A stretch of 64,000 nucleotides of DNA. Source: Oreohelix idahoensis. Taxonomy: Eukaryota; Mollusca; Gastropoda; Stylommatophora; Oreohelicidae. The notes under the pieces are model-generated. The model saw only the letters and a list, made by a program, of their open reading frames with translations, made no database searches and was not told where the DNA came from. The stretch lies in the NCBI GenBank assembly GCA_024509875.1, contig JAMPIV010019102.1, forward strand, positions 124,001 to 188,000, in the 5' to 3' direction. A program made the position numbers and the translations under genes. Below are positions 22,292-32,866 of the stretch, piece by piece. Within the stretch, counting starts at the first letter, position 1. Each line of letters starts with the position of its first letter.

Positions 22292-24566
22292 TGTCACAAA
22301 TGAAAATAGTCGCAGCAATAACGGTCCACTCCCCCCCACCCCCCATCTAAGTTTATATTTTTTTTGGCTACACTAACGCCTGATTCACTATTGCAATTAA
22401 CACGTGAGCCGTTTGGCAATTAAACACGGTGGAACAGAGCGTAGTGCGCAGCATGGTGAAATCGTTCTTTGATCAGGGAAACACGCGGGCCAGGCCAGGC
22501 GTTAACAAGAGGCCAGGCGTTAACAGTTTCTTTGAAGAATCAAGGGGCGATCAGTCTGAGACGTACCTGGAATTGTTACATGTTCAGGGGTAATTAACTT
22601 ACGTAGCTGATATTTGGCAAGGCGGAGATAATCAAAGACAAGCTAGAGATCGTTGGTCGGCAGAGGTGGCAGAATATCGTTTCATTCAGGAATCGAACGG
22701 CAAATTCGCCCGGCCCTGGACGTAGGTGCGACCTTTCGCATTAAGAAGCGAAAAGAACGGAATCTATGATTATATACTCGTACCTTGTCTCTCCTATAGT
22801 CTTTATCAGTTGCTCTCAGATTTTTCTGAATTAACTAGCTCGTTATCCTAAGATTTCTCGTACAAGAGTGAATGATTAGATTTCGTGGAGTGTTTCATTT
22901 TTTTCTGTTGCGGTAATTTATATACTAGCCTTTAAGTGATTTGGTGTGTTGAAAGTTTTCATTTATATTTCACTGGGATTTTATGTGTTAAATGAATAGC
23001 ATAATTAAATAACTTATAGCAAAATTTTCCAGCTGTAAAGTAAATTTAATTACTCGCTATTTCCCAGTAAGAGATGTTTTAAATTGACAAGTACATACAT
23101 TAAGTAACTGTTTACTGACGGCATTTATTATTTACTTCTATCCATTTTATGTAATTTTATAAATGACTAGTGTTCATATCACGCGTTAAAACGATAGGAT
23201 AAGCTAGACATTTGTGTTTTAAATCTAATTTATAACGGAATGGTGAAGAGGTCTTACCTTAACACGTGTTAGATCTATTATTGTTATTATGGTTAAATGT
23301 TTATATTTCTTTCCTAAAATATAAGCTGGTCAAAACCTGCGAACTAGCGGCTTAACGGTCTTATGGCCATATGAACTTACGTTCTTAGAGTCTTCTATAA
23401 GCATCCAGGGATATTTAATATTGAAGAGCTTCTTGCTGTGCCCTGTGCGGTCCATTTTTCCTCATTTCATGAGAGAAACCAGAATAGAACCATTAAATTA
23501 TACAGTAATATTAACTGGACCAGAACTATTACCACATTTCAATCTCATCAGCCAGCTGTGGCAAGATATATTGTCAGCAACATTTGTGTAACTTAGCACA
23601 GTGTCTCAGCAAACAGAGGCTAGACAACACAGAATATATATGTATTATTCATCCTATGTCGGCGATCACCACGTATGAACTTTACTCCAACCAACTGAAG
23701 GCAGAGATACCGTATTTTATCCAGGAAAAATTAAATCACCAACTCCAGCGACTCCCGTGCAATTTGCAGTCCGCAACTACGGCCAGTCTGGGGCTGGATT
23801 TGGCAAAACTTAATAATGACACTGAGTACCCCTATTACTTATTAGTGTTTATTTCCACGGAATGCCTGCGACAACTATTGGGTAAGCGAATATGAATGTG
23901 GCCACAAGTATGAAGGATTGAATGAACTGTAAGAGAGTAACATAATTTTCTGTTGTTACCCCTATCATACAAATCTTTTCTTTTGTTCTCATTAACCTGA
24001 GTATTTACGGGATAGATTAATTAGGAACTTGTTCTTTGTTTCTTTAATGACTATTCCATACACTTATTGTTAACTTTTGATCTTTCGGGTTAATTAACCT
24101 CTGTTGGGATCTTTTTCTTCTCCTTTACCAGAGGGGAAAACACATTTGATTAATTTTCATTTTGTCTGTAAACCATGATCTGTTGATGTATATGATTTAT
24201 GTTGTAAAGTTCTAGTGATAAATAAACTTAATAAACCTTAAGTTATTGCGTTGGTCAACCCCTGTCCATATATGTTATCCATAGTTTGTTATCACGTTTG
24301 TGCGTATTTGTCACAAAATTGTGTGCATATGGGTGCAGTGTAACTTGTATTTTGTACAAGGAGAGAAAGTGCGTCTGATTTAAATTTAGTCGTCCAGATA
24401 GGGTGGATTAGAGAAATTACTCAACTCAGAGACTGTCCTCCTCTCTTACACGACCACCTCGTGAGAAAAACTATTTCTTTCACCTTACTCTCACATAGTT
24501 ATCACTATCACCTCTGCTCAGACAGGACTATAAACATCTATTACCTATCTGTTAAAATCTACGACA
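22292..24566 (+). mobile_element. 3' LTR of element 2 (2275 bp)
   Basis: It begins TGTCACAAATG directly after the element coding region and ends ATCTACGACA. Its distal part aligns by eye with the end of the solo LTR at 8827-11323. Frames inside it (such as 23584-23895) lack similarity to anything recognised and are treated as chance. The partner LTR is lost, so no target duplication can be checked. Confidence 0.75.
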
Positions 24567-24574
24567 CCTATTAC

Positions 24575-24823
24575 TAGTGCATGATCACTGTTGCAGTCTG
24601 CTCCTGGCTTAGTTTTCACAGATTTCAAACTGTTTCTAAATCTCCTCCATATTAGTATGTGGTCAGTCTGATTATGATCATTGTTCCCTGGACATTTCCA
24701 CGTCCAAAGGCATCTAGGATGCTGTTTAAACCAGGTGTTTCCTACTATCGCATCATGCGTTCTTGCCCACTCTATTAGTCTGTCCTCTTTCATTTCTTTC
24801 TCCCAGGCCATAACCATTAACAA
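24575..24823 (-). pseudogene. LINE APE-type endonuclease fragment
   Basis: The minus-strand frame reads DRLIEWARTHDAIVGNTWF, then KQHPRCLWTWKCPG, QTDHILIWRRFRNSL and GADCNSDHALVIG. These are the consecutive C-terminal blocks of RTE/BovB-type endonucleases, ending in the catalytic SDH. Only this ~80-residue segment is present, next to the LTR end at 24566. Confidence 0.8.
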
Positions 24824-24973
24824 TATATTGACTTAAAACGTTTTAAACAAGATTATACTTACAAAGAAATATATCTTGCTTTCTGTTTCACAAACTCTTT
24901 CCAGATGTCGAAATTTTAAGTTTTTTGCTTCATCACTTTCTATGAACAATATTGCAAGGGTCTATACTGAAGC

Positions 24974-25366
24974 ATGGTTGAAATTCAGTATTTCTCTCGG
25001 CAACTCTTGCAAAGAATTTCAGGATTTTCAAAAACTTTCAAAAGTATGAAGAAGGAAGAATTGGCTTCGATGCTTCCATTTTTTTCAATTAACGTATTGT
25101 TGGAGATTCGTTTTGTTGGAATCTTGGGTTCTGAATGTTGCAAGCTTTATCACCATTATTTGAATCTTGATCTCCTGAATAAACTATTAATATTAACCAT
25201 TATCATTGTTCAATCGAGTCTATTCTCTATTTTATCAAAAGTTCTATTGTTAGATTCTTATCTGTTCAGCTTTCTATTATTAATTCTGATATGCTTGCGA
25301 TCTTATGACCAAGTTACGTTGGGGTATGTCTTATATAGAGCCTATGATGCCAAGGTTAACGAGTAA
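24974..25366 (+). CDS. Unrecognised hydrophobic ORF (130 aa)
   Basis: An ATG-initiated frame rich in Leu, Ile, Phe and Ser, with two probable membrane-spanning stretches in its second half. I recognise no family. It lies in AT-rich DNA between retroelement fragments and could easily be a chance frame. Confidence 0.12.
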   Translation: MVEIQYFSRQLLQRISGFSKTFKSMKKEELASMLPFFSINVLLEIRFVGILGSECCKLYHHYLNLDLLNKLLILTIIIVQSSLFSILSKVLLLDSYLFSFLLLILICLRSYDQVTLGYVLYRAYDAKVNE

Positions 25367-26142
25367 CGGTTAAAATCCAACAATGCTGAAAATGCACAAA
25401 ACGTCACCGATAAGAAGAACTCGATCGTGGACGATTGGTTATATTTATTGACAATTACAGTCATGTTGCAATAAAACATTGTAGCATCACTTTGTTATTT
25501 TTAATCATTAGACTTTATTCTTGTTCGACTACATAGTTTTCTATGTATCATCTGCCATCACGTCAAAACATTATTTTAGTGTACTATTACATATTTTATT
25601 TATGTCTGCGTAAACATTCTAGTAAAGCTAGACTCAATTTAGATTCTGAGTTTATATTATAATTCATTTGTCTTATCATGACATATTTATCAATTTCACA
25701 TCAATTACTGTTTATCCTTTTTGGACACTTAAGTCCCTAAAAACACTTCTTATCAATAATTCAAACAATGGCAACGACCACACTTTACACTACACTGATG
25801 GGTGGATAAAACCGCATTAAGTAGAGACCCTACCGATGGGCTCAAAAGCCATAACGCAGACTATTGCTATATATACTGGTGGCCAAGGCATATATTTTAA
25901 GAAACACATTTGATAGGCACAAATGGCACAAGCAGACTGATTTGTAACTATACTGTCTAAAAAAAGAAACGCATAGCTACTGAAGGCACACACATAACCA
26001 TAATTTTGACATTCAATAACTTTTTTAATTTAATGAGTTAATTGTTCAAATTGCACACAAGAATACCTTAGGGTTCAACCAATCAATTGACAGTTATTTT
26101 GCATCTGGGTCACGAGAGGTTTTTGGCGTACGGGCTTTCCCG

Positions 26143-26245
26143 TTAGTATGGTGTGTGGCCTCCTCTTGCATCGATCAGCGACTGGCATTTCCTGGGCATG
26201 GATGCGATCAGACATCTAATGTGGGCCTGTGGGATGGCTGCCCAC
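26143..26245 (-). pseudogene. Tc1 transposase C-terminus (separated part)
   Basis: It reads AAIPQAHIRCLIASMPRKCQ, then SLIDARGGHTPY and a stop, the usual C-terminus of Tc1 transposases. Removing element 3 and one CCCAC copy would place it in frame with the VEW codons at 35286. Confidence 0.88.
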
Positions 26246-28658
26246 TGTGGTGAAGTGGGATGTTATAAATACTTATAGGGAACTTAGTGTACTGACTGAG
26301 ATCAGCTGTGAAGGTATCTATATCTATTAAGAGTAGTGTATTATAGATAACCTTACTTGCTACCACATATCTATATATCTCAGTCAGAATTATTCTGGAA
26401 TAGTGTGATGCTACGTTATGTGTCTAGGGTATGAGTATGGTGAAGTGTAAGTCACAACAACAGACAGATAAACAATTTAATTTAATCCACTACTCTTGAC
26501 AACACTGTGACACTCACATACCTATAACACTCTACAAAGATATCTTAAAAGAGTCACTGATAAACTTTCAAATAACAATATGTATTCATTACTGGCATGA
26601 ATGAATATGTGTCCTGATTCAACTACAAGGGAACCAGGAATCACAATCAATTTAAATTACAAGTTATGTACAGAATGTATTAATATGAATATTGTAGTGA
26701 CATATATTATTACAAATGTTCTATGTGTGTCAGTTGTGTAGTAGTAAAATGAGGTAATACTGGTTTTGTTTTGTTCAAGCTCTGTTGGTATTTGTCATCA
26801 TGACTTCAATAGTTTGTCTTTTGGGACTAGTATTGGAGATGTTCTCAGTTCCTGATATTAAGACAATTAAATTCCCCTCTTAATGTTAATTTTATAAAGT
26901 CATTTCAAGATGAGGGGACATAATGTTGAGCTCAGCTGGCCAAGTTAGCTTATCTGGCGTGATGGCGGCAGGAAAGGACTCCTCTGCTCGAATTCTCCTC
27001 TGGGCTCAGGAGACACCTCACTGATAGCTAAAAAGACCAAGGAGTATGCTGTCCGACTCTGGATTCAGCAAAGCTCTGACCAGGTGCTGCTCAGTACCAT
27101 CAAGACCACTGTCCCTGAAATCAAGAAGGATGTACCTTCTACTTCATAACTAATTTATATTTTCTTTTTACACTGATCACAATACATCACAAACATTGCG
27201 TTCAGAGCGTTAGGCCAACAGTCAGCTTCATCTGAAATACTTTATTCCAGTATTACCCTTCCTAATGGTTACTACGCCTCTGCACTTCCAGCATTATTTC
27301 TTTCTAGTCAATCATCCAGGTGTCAGTGTACTGTTTGGCCATTCCATGCCGTTTTACTACCCTCCGACACCCTCTGTTCAGGCTGGAGCATTATAGGCTT
27401 TACCTCACGTTTGCCACTGAACTACACATATATATATACAGGCATAAATCAACAATTCACATTCAATTTTCATTAAAAGATATTAAATGGTTCAAGCTTA
27501 CCACAATTCATACGAATAACACAGATACGTTGATTAGCAATGAATTCTGGCACAAACTGGCACAAATTTCCATCTGCTTATGTTCCAGGCTTTTATTGAG
27601 CAAAATATATGCTGGCTTCAACGCACTGATGCTTTATCAAGTGCATTTAAACAAGTGGTTTCGAACTAACGCTCCCAAGTGTGTATATCAGCGAGACTGG
27701 CCAATGAGCCACGTTTCGACAAGTGTTTGAAAAAATGTTATCTTTTCCCGTCTCACCTAACAACCAAGATAGTATTTATAGCCCGACCAATCGTGGTTAG
27801 GCTTTCATTTGTTGCGCTCCAATCAATTTGGAGTTTACATGGTAGGCTATTTCTGTAACGTAAATTTTTTTCAAACACGTTAAAAAAAAATCTTATGAGC
27901 AGAAATGATTTTATGCTGTCAGGCACCCCCAATATTTTATTTTGGGTATAATTTATTAATTCCTGGACTATTTGCGTAACGTTTTACATATTATTTGTCA
28001 GCAAGCCCTAAGGAACCCAAAATACTAATTTAAAGGAGCTACGTGGCTGCGTTCAAAATATGCAATTTCTTCTACCTCCTGTTTCGAAGATGTGCTGTCT
28101 GGGTACTGTTATGTTTTCAACCGTAAACCCATCTATTGTTATCTTTCCTAATAAGCGTTTTTTATGATTTTAAAACCTAACTCTGGGGAAGGGTAGTGTA
28201 TTTTATCACTGTCCGTCTGAAAAAAAATTAGTGCATGTAGACTTACACGCGTGATGGCAGCATTTGCGTATCGCGCGAAGCGTGTTTAGTGTTCGGCTTT
28301 CTGCCTCTCCCTTCTCGCTATCCTTTTGTCCATCTGTTCGTTCGTTTTGGTAACGTAATGTAGAAAAAGACATGAATGGAATTTAAAATTTAGGTCATTA
28401 CGCAGTCTGCCTCTTAATGTTTTTTCCAAGAAATACAGCACACGTTTCATTGAAGAAAGCGGGTATAATACAGTAAGCTTTTATATCAACGTGAAAGCGT
28501 TACAATTTGCAGACGAAGCAGAAAACAAGGGGGATTTCGAGTACATTCCTTGTGACAGCACTGTCATTTTACCATTGCTCTTCTCTTTATTAATTTTATT
28601 TGTTAGGCTTCATATTTACCTAATAATTTATATATGTGGATTAGAATATTTCATGACA
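26246..28658 (-). mobile_element. 3' LTR of element 3
   Basis: 2413 bp, on the minus strand starting TGTCATGAAATATTC and ending CCACA. A purine-rich tract directly abuts it on the internal side. Short frames (27320-27730 and 28491-28820) recur in the other LTR with changes and are not taken as genes. Confidence 0.93.
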
Positions 28659-28670
28659 CCTCCCCTCTTA
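28659..28670 (-). promoter_or_regulatory. Polypurine tract of element 3
   Basis: Minus-strand TAAGAGGGGAGG lies immediately upstream of the 3' LTR start TGTCATG. That is the expected place for plus-strand DNA priming, and it fixes the element's orientation. Confidence 0.8.
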
Positions 28671-28725
28671 AAACAGACATTATATGTCAGTCCTTTATTC
28701 TATATACACATAGAGAAATTTATTA

Positions 28726-30650
28726 TTATTTCTGGGGTTTACGGTGATTCTCATCACACGGATGGCGGCTTAAAAAATCCGCTCCCAGATTGGTTTTTCC
28801 AGATATATACTCAATGCTAAAATTATATGGAGCCAGAAGCAAAGACCATCGGAGTAACCTAGAGTTCTCATGCTTAGCCTGTGCTAAAAACGATAAAGGT
28901 TTGTGATCTGTTTGCAACTTAAATGCCTTCCCATATAGATAAATATTGAATTTCTTTATTGCCCATATTACTGCAAGACATTCTTTTTCGCTAGTTGAGT
29001 AGTTGATTTCAGCTTTATTCAACTTTCTGCTAGCATATGCCACTGGGCTTAATTCCCCATCCAATGCATCTGATTTCTGTAGTAAAGTTGCACCTAACCC
29101 AATATTACTTGCATCCGTCCTTACTATGAATTCTTGACTTAAGTCAGGTAATTTCAAAATGGGTTTACTTGTGAGCTTTTCCTTCAATTCTTGGTAAGTC
29201 ATTTCACATTGTGGAGTCCATGTAATGCGATCTGGATGTCCTTTACGTGTCAATTCAGTTAACGGTGCACATATGGAATTAAAGTTTTTGATATACTTCT
29301 GGTAGAAACCACATAATGAGACAAAGGATCTCACGTCCTTCTTGGTTTGTGGTCTCGGGGCTTTCTGTAGTTTCTCTAAGTTCTTTGGGTCAGGGGTCAT
29401 GTTTCCCTGATAAACTGTGTGTCCCAAAAATTCCAATTCTTTACATCCAACGCAACATTTGGTTGGTCGGGCTGTTAAATTTGCCTCCCTAAGTCGAGTA
29501 AACAGCATGTTCAGAGAGTCAATGTGTTCCTCAAATGTTTCTGTTGCTATAAGGATATCATCCATAAAATTTGTTATACAGGGATTATTCAGAGGATCCA
29601 ATAATTTTCTCATCATTCTAGAGAAGACACTAGGCGCATTCTTCAATCCAAATGCCAATCTATTAAACTCATAGTGTCCTTCTGAGGTACTAAAAGCTAG
29701 GTATGGTCTAACCTCAGGCTTTACTGGAATCTGATAGTATCCTTTACTCAGATCCACTTTTGAGAAATATTTAGCTTTATTTAGTCTGGCAAACAGCTGA
29801 TTTGTATCCGGCAATGGATCCACCTGTCCTTCTGTAATAGCATTCAGTCTCCTGTAATCTATACAGAGTCTATGTTCTCCAGAGGGCTTCCTTAAAAGTA
29901 CAACACCGGAACTATACGAAGACTCACTGTGCGAAATAATTCCTTCCTTCAACAGATAGTCTATCTCTTCCTTCAAAGCTTTTTCCTTAGCAAACGGAAT
30001 CGAATATGGTTTCATACAGACAGGTGTGGGGTCTATCAGTTTCATATCATATTCCAATAGGTTTGTATACCCTGGTCGGTCTGTTAACACCTCTGCATGA
30101 TTATTTAGAACCTGTTGCACTCTCTCTTTCTGAGTTTTCGTTAAATGTGTACTGATTTTCACCTGTGCTGCTGTCTCACAGGGGTGTAATGGATATTCAA
30201 ATGCTGAAAGTGGTTCCTTTTTCATCTCCATGGCGATGGACAAGGTCAACAAGTGTGTCTCTTCCTGATGTTCTCTTTCCAAATATTTCTTCAGGAGATT
30301 CACATGATAGATTTTTTCTTTCCCCTTCTTATCTATCTTATAATTTGTTCTAGACACCTTCTCTAGAACTGTATATGGACCCTGCCATCCAATTTGTAAC
30401 TTATTCTGACTCCCGGGCAAAAGAAGCAGTACTTTCTCTCCCACAGCCAAATTTCTGTCTTTCGCCTTCCTGTTATAATAGGCAGCATGTTTCTTCCTGG
30501 CTTGTTTCAAATTTTCATTGGCAAGTTTCCAGCCAGTTTTTAACCGAGTGGTCAGCTCATTCACATACTGGTATGAAGATGTAATGTTTTCCTCTGCCTT
30601 TTCATCAGTCCACGTTCTTAACATAGCTACATATGGACCTTTAATTGTGT
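28726..30650 (-). CDS. Integrase tail, reverse transcriptase and RNase H of element 3 (632 aa)
   Basis: The intact frame begins with an integrase C-terminal tail (residues ~60-118: KVLLLLPGSQNKLQIGWQG and YHVNLLKKYLE). RT follows (~215-400) with LCIDYRRLN, KVDLSKGYYQIP, AFGLKNAPSVF and NFMDDILIAT (catalytic Asp pair at ~355). RNase H follows (~498-620) with VRTDASNIGLG, SEKECLAVIW, LQTDHKPLSF and GADFLSR. The ATG is at 30624, but homology starts slightly upstream at IKGPYVAML, and a TAG precedes that. The integrase catalytic core that should lead into this tail is absent. RNase H is the last domain, as in the other Gmr1-like copies. Confidence 0.92.
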
Positions 30651-31181
30651 GGACCTATTTGTCCATGCACCGGTATGGTCTCTTCCCCTCGAAGCTTTAT
30701 AGTGATGATTTTTCCTCCCAGAATTATCATTCACAAAACGACCGCTACCAATTTTTCTTTTGGGGCTTTCTCCCCTCTTAAAATTCTTGATGAGAGATTT
30801 CCTCTCTACATCCTCTTCCTCCAGTTGGTTTAAGTCCGATTGAGGGATTTTCGGCTTATCCTGGGGTAAGACATCTTTTTGCACTCTCCGCATAGTGGCC
30901 ATAGTAAAACAGTTAAGTGAAGCTTGTCCGTGAAAAGGGGCTTCCCATTCCATTTGGTCCACTTTATCAAATCTATTTCTCTTTTTATTATCAGGCCTGA
31001 TTTTGCCCCATGGCGTGTCCAGGTCCTGATCCATGTTCCCACTTGTGGGTGTTCCCTCATGTGCTATGCTACACCTTTCTACAAAATTCTCAATGTCCCA
31101 TCTTGCTTTGGGCCAATAATAATTGTGAGCCACCTTTTGAATGATGGTACCTATCTTCTCATGGTCCCCATCTGGTTTCAC
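30627..31181 (-). CDS. Middle ORF of element 3: integrase zinc-finger end plus unknown segment
   Basis: The first ~45 residues (GDHEKIGTIIQKVAHNYYWP, then KARWDIENFVERCSIA) match the second half of an integrase zinc-binding domain, with the second Cys changed (CSIA in place of CxxC). The following ~130 residues are charged and rich in Lys and Arg (for example RKSLIKNFKRGESPKRKIG). They do not look like an integrase core: I see no D-D-E motifs. The frame stays open for 185 codons despite unrelated content. This may be a deletion scar filled with foreign DNA, or a replacement domain. Product and function unknown. Confidence 0.5.
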   Translation of the reverse strand: MKPDGDHEKIGTIIQKVAHNYYWPKARWDIENFVERCSIAHEGTPTSGNMDQDLDTPWGKIRPDNKKRNRFDKVDQMEWEAPFHGQASLNCFTMATMRRVQKDVLPQDKPKIPQSDLNQLEEEDVERKSLIKNFKRGESPKRKIGSGRFVNDNSGRKNHHYKASRGRDHTGAWTNRSTQLKVHM

Positions 31182-31195
31182 ATGTAGGCTCCTTA

Positions 31196-32662
31196 TTAAT
31201 TCTGTCCTGTATCTTTTGGAAGAACCAGCTGTCCGTGACCATTGGATCTAGCTCCAGTCTTCCTATACATCAACTTGTTTTTCATGTAAAAATCTCCCTT
31301 GCCTGGAGTGGTATGACAAGTTGACAATTTTCTGAAACAAGGCTTGAGTGTTTTATCCCCAGCCTGTGCCTTCCTCATCTCTTCTGGAGTGGTATCTAAC
31401 ATAATATCCTCCTCCTGTCTTGAGGTCGACCTGACCTGAAGGGTTGCCATATACACAGGTTTCCTTCTGCAACGGTCAGTGTCATGATTGTCCATCTGAC
31501 AATTCTTACACCACCTTTTTCCTTGGTTGAAAGATTTTCTTTCATCATATTTCCTTTCATCGAATTGTGGGAATTTATTTTTATTTTCATACCGTGGCCT
31601 ATCAAACTGGTGCTTACCTTTATTTTGATCCTTAGGATCAAATTTATTAAAGTTCTGTGGTGCCCTAAAGTTATCCACCTGTTTCTTTTTATTACCTGTT
31701 ACCTCTGCTTGAGCTGCTTGATACCTTTCAGCAACATTTAGCAACTCACCCAGCCTCTCTGCACCTTGTTCCATGAGAAACTTTCTCAGGTCTGGAGCCA
31801 TGGACTCTCTTAGTTGCTCTATAAGGACCATTTCCTTAAGATCTTGGGTTTTCCCCAGAGAAGTCCATTTCTCCAAGTATGTCTCTATGCGTGCAGAGAA
31901 CTGGTGATAGGTTTCACCTGACAGTAGTTTAGCATTCCTAAATTTTTTCCTATAGAATTCTGCATTCTTTTCATACCTTAACAAAAGAGCCTGCTTTAGC
32001 ATGTCATAATTTTCCTGATCACCTCTGCTCATTTTTGCAAAAACTTCATAAGCTGCCCCACGAAGTCCCTGAGATAACTTTAAGCTCCACCTTCCTCTCT
32101 CTAACCCATACGTGGTAGCTAATAGTTCATACCTATTTAGGTAGCTCTCTATATCATCGTCTTTCTCAACAAAATGATCTAAATGAAAATTCATAGCTGA
32201 GGTTGAGGCTCCCTGAGTAACCGTAGCATCAGAGGCAAAGGGACTGGCACCTTTTTCAGGAGCATGGCCTTGAAACTCAAACTCCCTTAGTCGTAATTCA
32301 TGTTCCCTTTGTAATCTTTTCTCCTCCTTTTCTGCTTCCCTCTCTGCAGCTAATTTCTTCTCTTCCCTTTCTGCAGCTAATTTCTTCTCTTCCCTTTCTG
32401 CAGCTAATTTCTTCTCTTCCCTTTCTGCAGTCAATCTTTTGTCTTCTCTTTCTGCCTCCAATTTCTTAGCCTCAGCCTCAATCTGCAACCTCTTAATTTC
32501 CTTGTCAGCCTCTAACTTTCTTTCGGCTTCAAACCTTCTTTCTTCACGTTCACTAAATTTGTCACATTCCGTCGTGACATAGGCAACCATAACTTGCCCA
32601 TCTAATCCTAACTCTTTTGCAGTCTGAACCGCAGCAGATCGAAATTTGGCCAGGTCCGCCAT
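31196..32662 (-). CDS. Gag of element 3 fused to integrase N-terminus (488 aa)
   Basis: Residues ~40-140 form a charged coiled coil with tandem AEREEKKLA units. Residues ~170-330 are a retrotransposon gag (capsid) domain (DDIESYLNRYELLA, KKFRNAKLLSGETYHQFSAR). A CCHC zinc knuckle follows (CKNCQMDNHDTDRC, spacing 2-4-4). Directly after this, without a protease, come residues typical of the start of a gypsy integrase (TPEEMRKAQAGDKTL, KNKLMYRKTG, GQLVLPK), ending in a stop. Thus gag and integrase N-terminus have been joined and the protease lost. The start is the ATG at 32662, about 205 bp from the 5' LTR. Confidence 0.85.
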   Translation of the reverse strand: MADLAKFRSAAVQTAKELGLDGQVMVAYVTTECDKFSEREERRFEAERKLEADKEIKRLQIEAEAKKLEAEREDKRLTAEREEKKLAAEREEKKLAAEREEKKLAAEREAEKEEKRLQREHELRLREFEFQGHAPEKGASPFASDATVTQGASTSAMNFHLDHFVEKDDDIESYLNRYELLATTYGLERGRWSLKLSQGLRGAAYEVFAKMSRGDQENYDMLKQALLLRYEKNAEFYRKKFRNAKLLSGETYHQFSARIETYLEKWTSLGKTQDLKEMVLIEQLRESMAPDLRKFLMEQGAERLGELLNVAERYQAAQAEVTGNKKKQVDNFRAPQNFNKFDPKDQNKGKHQFDRPRYENKNKFPQFDERKYDERKSFNQGKRWCKNCQMDNHDTDRCRRKPVYMATLQVRSTSRQEEDIMLDTTPEEMRKAQAGDKTLKPCFRKLSTCHTTPGKGDFYMKNKLMYRKTGARSNGHGQLVLPKDTGQN

Positions 32663-32844
32663 TGTCTATTATGTAAATTTATACAATGTCTAACCAACAA
32701 TTCAATTTCTAACTATATATCTAATGGACAACACAGGCACCGTGAGCTCAACCTTATTTAATTCCACCCAAGGATACCTTTTAATTCTTATATTCCCTGA
32801 AGTGAATTACCCCCAATATTTTTAATAGTTAAAGATTCAAAATC

Positions 32845-32866
32845 CCAAGAGCGAGACCCCAATATA
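32845..32866 (-). promoter_or_regulatory. Candidate primer-binding site of element 3
   Basis: Minus-strand TGGGGTCTCGCTCTTGGG begins five bases after the 5' LTR end (CCACA). TGG at the start suits pairing with a tRNA 3'-CCA end. The tRNA was not identified. Confidence 0.55.

Larger units (their letters stand above)
19514..24566 (+). mobile_element. Gmr1-like Ty3/gypsy element 2 (5'-truncated, with 3' LTR)
   Basis: The order is integrase core, integrase tail, RT, RNase H, then LTR, so integrase precedes RT as in Gmr1-like elements. The left LTR, gag, protease and integrase zinc finger are missing; the copy begins abruptly next to an A-run. The internal region ends with GCCCGGACGAAA, a plausible polypurine-tract area, immediately before the LTR start TGTCACAAATG at 22292. 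A SINE sits within the RNase H end (21867-22133). Lesions seen are the truncation, one in-frame TGA at 20119-20121, and the SINE. Confidence 0.85.

Noticed and set aside
23584..23895. 103-residue ORF starting with a Cys/Gln-rich segment
   Set aside because: It lies wholly within an LTR and shows no recognisable domain; regarded as chance.
27320..27730. 136-residue ORF repeated at 34033-34350
   Set aside because: Its duplication is due to the two LTRs of element 3. The copies differ by changes that do not look constrained.
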